NCBI RefSeq assembly: GCF_902459655.1
Contig: NZ_CABPSB010000001.1
Location: 1 to 64,000, forward strand
Direction of reading: 5' to 3'
Origin: Pandoraea anhela
GTDB taxonomy: Bacteria; Pseudomonadota; Gammaproteobacteria; Burkholderiales; Burkholderiaceae
Length of the DNA: 64,000 nt
Shown here: positions 60,094 to 64,000 of the stretch, one piece after another
Layout of the letters: every line of letters starts with the position of its first letter
How positions within the stretch are numbered: the first letter of the stretch is position 1
Notes under the pieces: generated by a model
What the model was told of the DNA's origin: nothing
What the model saw: the letters and a program-made list of their open reading frames with translations, nothing else
Database searches by the model: none
Made by a program: the position numbers and the translations under genes

Positions 60094-60291
60094 AGTTCGC
60101 TCCAATTTTGTAGTTTGTCGAACATCGCGCAGACGGCAAGCGCGATGCCCGACATATTGACGAATTTGGTGTTGGGAGGAAAGCCTCTTGACGACAGGCC
60201 GAAGGTTGTGTTCGAAATCGCTGCCCGTGCGCGGCGGTGCTATGCTGGAAATGCGTTCGTTCGCATCACTTCACGTCTGATGGAGGACGTC

Positions 60292-60624
60292 ATGACGGAA
60301 ACCGACGTGCTGGCCATTGAACAGCGGGCGACGGCGCTCGTGCATGCGCAGGTGCTGGGTATGCTGCTCGCTCACATCAACCATCTGGACGGCAAGCCCG
60401 ATGCGGCGTTCGACCGGTTCAGGCAGGCAGCCATGGACGAAATACGCCGCTCGCTGATCAAGCGCTGCGGCGCTTCGTCCCGGGAGCACGACGAGCTCGA
60501 CCTGCTTTTCGCCGCCCTCTCGCGCGCGTCCGACGATGTTTTTCGCGTCGCCGATCATCACAATGCGAGATTCTTCCGGCAGTTGCGCGAGCGGAAAGTG
60601 GCCGGCGAGCCTGCGCTGGATTGA
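60292..60624 (+). CDS. Hypothetical protein, alpha-helical
   Basis: A 110-residue protein, mostly helical by sequence pattern (EQRATALVHAQVLGMLLAHI, RFRQAAMDEIRRSLIKR, LDLLFAALSRASDDVF). There is no signal peptide or known motif. The ATG at 60292 has GGAGG a few bases upstream and is preferred to longer in-frame options from 60145. It is divergent from asparaginase and convergent with the next small gene. Function unknown. Confidence 0.6.
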   Translation: MTETDVLAIEQRATALVHAQVLGMLLAHINHLDGKPDAAFDRFRQAAMDEIRRSLIKRCGASSREHDELDLLFAALSRASDDVFRVADHHNARFFRQLRERKVAGEPALD

Positions 60625-60651
60625 CACATGGGGCGAGCCTTCGGGCTACGC

Positions 60652-60876
60652 CTAGCGGTCGTCGACCCAAGCCTTGGCAAGTTCCGTGGCGGTGTCGAGC
60701 GCGGCTCTTTCGTCATGTTGGATCGTGCCGCCCATCTGGCTCAACCGGTGATCGCGCAATATGCCGTCAGCGATCTTCAGGACCTCGGCCATGCCGCGCC
60801 ACCTCCCGTCAGGGGCAGGCACGGCGGTGCAGACGATTCGGAAACCTTTATAGGAAAACGACAACATTGCTGCCAT
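60652..60876 (-). CDS. Small hypothetical protein (74 aa)
   Basis: A short cytosolic protein beginning MAAMLSFSYKGFRIVCTAVP, with a beta hairpin then helix (LDTATELAKAWVDDR). This resembles small Burkholderia proteins with a beta-hairpin of unknown function, but no name can be given. The ATG at 60876 has GAGGAG nine bases upstream, which supports this start over the longer frame from 60996. Confidence 0.6.
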   Translation of the reverse strand: MAAMLSFSYKGFRIVCTAVPAPDGRWRGMAEVLKIADGILRDHRLSQMGGTIQHDERAALDTATELAKAWVDDR

Positions 60877-60972
60877 GTCAGACGGCTCCTCACATACTGC
60901 ATGCCGGCAGGCCAGTCCTTTGTCGTTAGTGGCCCCTGCTCGGCACTGCGATTTGCTTATTGCACGAAAAAC

Positions 60973-60990
60973 GGGCGCATGAATGCGCCC
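60973..60990 (-). terminator. Rho-independent terminator of the hexapeptide transferase gene
   Basis: The stem GGGCGCAT (60973-60980) pairs with ATGCGCCC (60983-60990). On the minus strand it is followed by a T run (GTTTTTCG), the form of an intrinsic terminator for the gene ending at 61116. Confidence 0.75.
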
Positions 60991-61115
60991 ACCCATGACG
61001 CCGGTAAAACGATAAAGCAGAATTTTGGAATGAAAAAGACTGTTTTTTCGTACAGTCCGGAATGGCCTTCACGGACGACGGCGCGGCTGATTTGCCGGCG
61101 CGCCGGCCGCGTTTT

Positions 61116-61778
61116 TCAATACCGATCGTACTTCTCCACGAACGCCTGCGCGCTCAGCGCCCGGAAATCCGCCAGAGCGGCGTCCAATTGCGCCGGATTC
61201 CAGTCCCACCAGGCAATCGCCTGCATCCGCTCGGCGGTGCGCTCGTCCATGCGAAACTTCAGGACCCGGCCGGGCACACCGACGACGATGGCGTACGGCG
61301 GCACCTCCTTCGTCACGACCGCACCCGAGCCGATCGCCGCCCCCGCGCCGATACTCACGCCCGGCATGATGATCGCGTTGTGCCCGATCCATACGTCGGG
61401 GCCGATCGTGACGGCATCCTGCGCCCGCCAGTCGAAGATCTCGGCATCGTCGTCGAGCGACATGCCGTACGAACGGGAGCGATAGGTGAAATGATGCAGC
61501 GTCGCGCGCCACATCGGATGATTCGACGGATTGATGCGAACGCCCGTGGCAATGTTCACGAATTTGCCGATCTGCGCATGCGCGATCTGGTTGGTCCCCA
61601 TCGCGTAGCCGTAATCGTAGATCGACGACGCGCGCACCGACGAATTCGGCCCCAGATACGTGAAGCGCCCGAAATCGCTGTCGCGAACGAGCGACGTCGG
61701 ATCGATCTCCGGCGTCTCGCTCAGTACACGAGCCCGCGTCCACGGATCGACACCTTCCCCGCAATTTATACGTTGCAT
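61116..61778 (-). CDS. Phosphonate-metabolism-type hexapeptide-repeat acetyltransferase
   Basis: A 220-residue left-handed beta-helix transferase. Hexapeptide repeats lie at about 15-70 and again from about 115 to 175 (VTIGPDVWIGHNAIIMPGVSIGAGAAIGSGAVVTKEV), with the substrate loop RINPSNHPMWRATLHHFTYRS. This resembles the CatB-like enzymes of phn operons (the phn_thr family). The gene is divergent from phnF, which supports the link to phosphonates. No other phn genes are in the window. The ATG at 61778 is the frame start. The precise acceptor is unknown. Confidence 0.85.
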   Translation of the reverse strand: MQRINCGEGVDPWTRARVLSETPEIDPTSLVRDSDFGRFTYLGPNSSVRASSIYDYGYAMGTNQIAHAQIGKFVNIATGVRINPSNHPMWRATLHHFTYRSRSYGMSLDDDAEIFDWRAQDAVTIGPDVWIGHNAIIMPGVSIGAGAAIGSGAVVTKEVPPYAIVVGVPGRVLKFRMDERTAERMQAIAWWDWNPAQLDAALADFRALSAQAFVEKYDRY

Positions 61779-62178
61779 ACCGCGTTATCCTCCATGCACC
61801 AGAACGAACGCGACGATCCGCAGACACGATACTGTCCGATCGTCGACAAGATTTATCGCCGGGAGCCCCTGCAAGCCTGCAAGCCACCGTTGTTCGGGCA
61901 CCCGCCGGCAACGGCAGCGCCGCGTTGAATGGCTTTCAAGCGTTCCCCCGGCGTTGTACGACGGGACGGTGAAGACATGGCTGCGGAGTCCAGGAACGGG
62001 ATATGACGCCACCGCGATGCACCTGTCTGTACGTCTATACGTATCAACGGCCAAAATTATCTGCGACGAATATGACGGTTCTGTATTTCGACACGGCAAA
62101 GTCACACATCCATCACGGCTTGCGCACTACAATGCGCGCGGAACAATGAATATTTGAAGTCCGGGGGATGACGTCGCG
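61779..62178. other. Divergent control region between the transferase and phnF
   Basis: No gene is visible in these 400 bp. The stretch contains the palindrome TACGTCTATACGTA at 62030-62043 and AT-rich sequence around 62045-62095, so the two promoters probably lie here. Confidence 0.5.
62030..62043. promoter_or_regulatory. Palindrome TACGT-CTAT-ACGTA, candidate PhnF operator
   Basis: Perfect 5-bp arms around CTAT in the gap between the divergent transferase and phnF genes. GntR/PhnF-type regulators bind short palindromes containing GTCTATAC-like cores, so a regulatory role is reasonable but unproven. Confidence 0.45.
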
Positions 62179-62988
62179 ATGACAGCGAGCGGGAATGTGG
62201 TGCCGATGGCGATGGGGAGTGATGGTGCCAACGGTGGCGCTAACAGTGGCGTCAATTCGGCGCGAGTGGAGCGCGGCGCGGGTGTGGCGGTCTGGCGTCA
62301 GATCGAGCAGATTCTGGCCGGGGAGATCGCCGCGAACGGTTTCGGCGACGAGGGTCGTCTGCCCAGCGAGGGTGAGCTTGCCAGGCGCTTCGATGTGAAC
62401 CGCCATACGGTGCGGCGCGCCGTGATGGGGCTGGCCGCGAACGGTCTTGTGAGCATCGAACAGGGACGCGGCACGTTCGTACAGCGCGGTGCGATCGATT
62501 ACCTCATTGGCCGGCGCACCCGCTTTACCGAGAACCTGCGTCAGCAGCATCACGCAGCCGAGGGGCACCTGCTGTCGGCGGTGCGGCTTCAGGCCGACGC
62601 CAGCGTCGCGAAAGAACTGGCGCTGCGCGTGCGCTCCCCGGTCTGGCGTATCGAGTCGCTGCATGCCGCCGACGGCATACCGCTCACGTATGCCTGCAAC
62701 TGGTATCCTGCCGTCCGTTTCCCCGACCTGCCGAGTCGGCTCGAGGAGAACAGCAGCATCACCCATGCGCTCGCCTCGTTGGGCGTGACCGACTATCTGC
62801 GCAAGTGGAGTCGCATCGGCAGTGTGTTGCCGGACACCGAGATCGCCTGGCGGCTGGGCGTCAATCGCCAGCAACCGGTGTTATGGGTCGAGAACGTCGA
62901 CGTCGATCCGCAGGGCGTGCCGATCAAGTACGGCATTACGCATTTCGCCGCCGATCGGGTGCAATTGATGGTCGACACGTCAACCTGA
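62179..62988 (+). CDS. phnF: GntR-family phosphonate regulator (PhnF)
   Basis: A 269-residue GntR regulator of the HutC/PhnF group. The winged HTH covers about 45-105 (VAVWRQIEQILAGEI, LPSEGELARRFDVNRHTVRRAV, LVSIEQGRGTFV) and the UTRA effector domain the rest (RLQADASVAKELALRVRSPVWRIESLH, HALASLGVTDYLRKWSRIGS). The LRKWSRIGSVLPD segment is typical of PhnF. A Gly/Asn/Ala-rich 25-residue N-terminal extension precedes the domain, so a later start is possible. It is divergent from the hexapeptide transferase. Confidence 0.88.
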   Translation: MTASGNVVPMAMGSDGANGGANSGVNSARVERGAGVAVWRQIEQILAGEIAANGFGDEGRLPSEGELARRFDVNRHTVRRAVMGLAANGLVSIEQGRGTFVQRGAIDYLIGRRTRFTENLRQQHHAAEGHLLSAVRLQADASVAKELALRVRSPVWRIESLHAADGIPLTYACNWYPAVRFPDLPSRLEENSSITHALASLGVTDYLRKWSRIGSVLPDTEIAWRLGVNRQQPVLWVENVDVDPQGVPIKYGITHFAADRVQLMVDTST

Positions 62989-63108
62989 TCGAGCTGATCG
63001 ACACACACGATTTCATCGACGTGCCGGACGCCGCCTACGCTCGCTGACACACGAGCGCGGGCCGGCCGGCGCTAACACCGGTCTGCGCGCTGCGCGCCCG
63101 TGTCGCGA

Positions 63109-64000
63109 TCAGCATTGCCAGGACGCGGCCCGCTGAATGCCCTGCTTCCCGTATCGCTCCCGCGCCTGTGCAACGACATCCGCACCGATCACGCCGTCGT
63201 CTTCCAGGGCCTTGAGCGCAGCAAGCACGATGGAGACGCGGTCGACTTCGAAGAACGCCCGCAGCGCCTGACGCGTATCGCTGCGCCCGAACCCGTCGGT
63301 ACCGAGCGTGACGTAGCGGCGTGGCACGAAGGCGCGAATCAATTCCGGCAGCGCGCGCACGTAATCGGTTGCGGCAACCACGGGGCCGACGCTTTGCGAC
63401 AGCACGCGCGTGACATAGGGCTTGCGTGTCGCGTCGCCGTGGCGTTCGAGTCGTTCGGCCGCAATGCCGTCGCGGTGTAGTTCCGTGAAGCTCGTCACGC
63501 TCCAGACGCCGGCACGAACCGACCACGTCTCCTGCAACATTTTTTGCGCCGCCATCACCTCGGGCAGAATCGCGCCGGCGCCGAGCAGTTGCACCTGAAC
63601 GCCTCGCTCGCCGCTGCCCTCGCCTTCGCCTTCGCCCGCATCCATCCGGTAGATGCCTTTGACGATGCCTTCACGGATCGCATTCAGATCGCCGCCCGGC
63701 ACGGCGGGCTGCGCGTAGTTCTCGTTCATCGCGGTGATGTAGTAGAAAACGTCGCGCTGTTGCTGGATCATCTCGCGCATGCCTTCATCGACGATGACCG
63801 CCATTTCGTGGGCGAATGCCGGGTCGTAGGCACGGCAGTTCGGAATGGTGGAGGCGTTGAGATGACTCGTGCCGTCCTGATGCTGGAGCCCTTCGCCGCC
63901 GAGCGTCGTTTTTCCCGACGTCGCCCCGATCAGGAAGCCACGCGCCCGCTGGTCGGCGGCTGCCCAGATCAGATCGCCAATGCGCTGGAAGCCGAACATC
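63109..64000 (-). CDS. aceE: Pyruvate dehydrogenase E1 component (AceE), C-terminal part, runs off right edge
   Basis: At least 296 residues of a homodimeric-type pyruvate dehydrogenase E1. Family blocks visible: RGFLIGATSGKTTLGGEGLQ, DGTSHLNASTIPNCRAYDPAFAHE, FYYITAMNENYAQP, SVTSFTELHRDG and VPRRYVTLGTDGFGRSD. The N-terminal two thirds with the ThDP site are beyond the window. A Glu/Gly-rich insertion DAGEGEGEGSGERG, encoded by a short tandem repeat, interrupts the region before VQLLGAGAILPEV. Whether aceF and lpd lie upstream or elsewhere cannot be seen. Confidence 0.93.
   Translation of the reverse strand, partial: MFGFQRIGDLIWAAADQRARGFLIGATSGKTTLGGEGLQHQDGTSHLNASTIPNCRAYDPAFAHEMAVIVDEGMREMIQQQRDVFYYITAMNENYAQPAVPGGDLNAIREGIVKGIYRMDAGEGEGEGSGERGVQVQLLGAGAILPEVMAAQKMLQETWSVRAGVWSVTSFTELHRDGIAAERLERHGDATRKPYVTRVLSQSVGPVVAATDYVRALPELIRAFVPRRYVTLGTDGFGRSDTRQALRAFFEVDRVSIVLAALKALEDDGVIGADVVAQARERYGKQGIQRAASWQC
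63619..63638. repeat. TCGCCT-type tandem repeat inside aceE
   Basis: About three copies of a CTCGCC/TTCGCC hexamer encode the Glu-Gly insertion of AceE on the minus strand. The unit keeps the frame if copy number changes. Confidence 0.6.

Overview
The window is a GC-rich beta-proteobacterial chromosome segment. Two Burkholderia-type trimeric porins, many LysR regulators, a Mqo with an N-terminal twin-arginine segment, a CitMHS/AtuA-like operon and a homodimeric-type AceE all point to Burkholderiaceae. Pandoraea is my best guess, from gene style alone and not from any search. No rRNA, tRNA or CRISPR array was seen.

Region 1-10.5 kb is a worn accessory area. It has an IS3-family transposase tail at the left edge, a decayed SDR gene beside an intact LysR gene, a pirin gene and a threonine-dehydratase gene both cut short at one junction (about 2670), and an amino-acid ABC locus that lacks its ATPase and the end of one permease but keeps RidA. 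A frameshifted IS3 orfA remnant touches the 3' end of an IclR gene. A MerR-P-loop ATPase fusion and a secreted DJ-1/PfpI-like protein follow.

Region 11-24 kb mixes toxin-like and metabolic genes. Two paralogous proteins (11010-11627 and 14661-15407) look like H-Y-E type ADP-ribosyltransferases. Between them lie a DUF4157 (eCIS core) protein with a third ART-like C-terminus and a secreted TIM-barrel-like protein. A porin, a sodium:solute symporter/DUF3311 pair, a divergent XRE-cupin/TIGR04076-like/aldo-keto reductase operon, a cytidine-deaminase-fold toxin-like protein (21047-21868), a PTPS/QueD-like enzyme and a patatin-like protein complete the block.

Region 24-31 kb is a catabolic locus: class III CoA-transferase, acyl-CoA dehydrogenase, LysR, aminotransferase, ThDP-dependent decarboxylase-like enzyme and GNAT acetyltransferase. 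Related TCAATTGA palindromes lie upstream of its two gene blocks.

Region 31-42 kb holds four large orphan genes whose products have long Ser/Pro/Ala/Gln-rich N-termini and no Sec signal, like type III effectors. One carries an HEVFLH motif, one is 1416 aa, one is unknown and one is a GxSxG lipase-like protein. A porin sits among them. With the ART-like proteins and the deaminase they form a dispersed candidate effector repertoire. No secretion apparatus and no obvious immunity genes lie in the window.

Region 42-64 kb is mostly ordinary metabolism: a hyuA-hyuB-MFS-class II aldolase operon with LysR, a small Rossmann-like protein, mqo, a LysR/CitMHS/AtuA-like operon, a DUF305/beta-propeller pair, periplasmic asparaginase, two small unknown genes, a PhnF regulator divergent from a hexapeptide transferase, and the C-terminal part of aceE running off the right edge.
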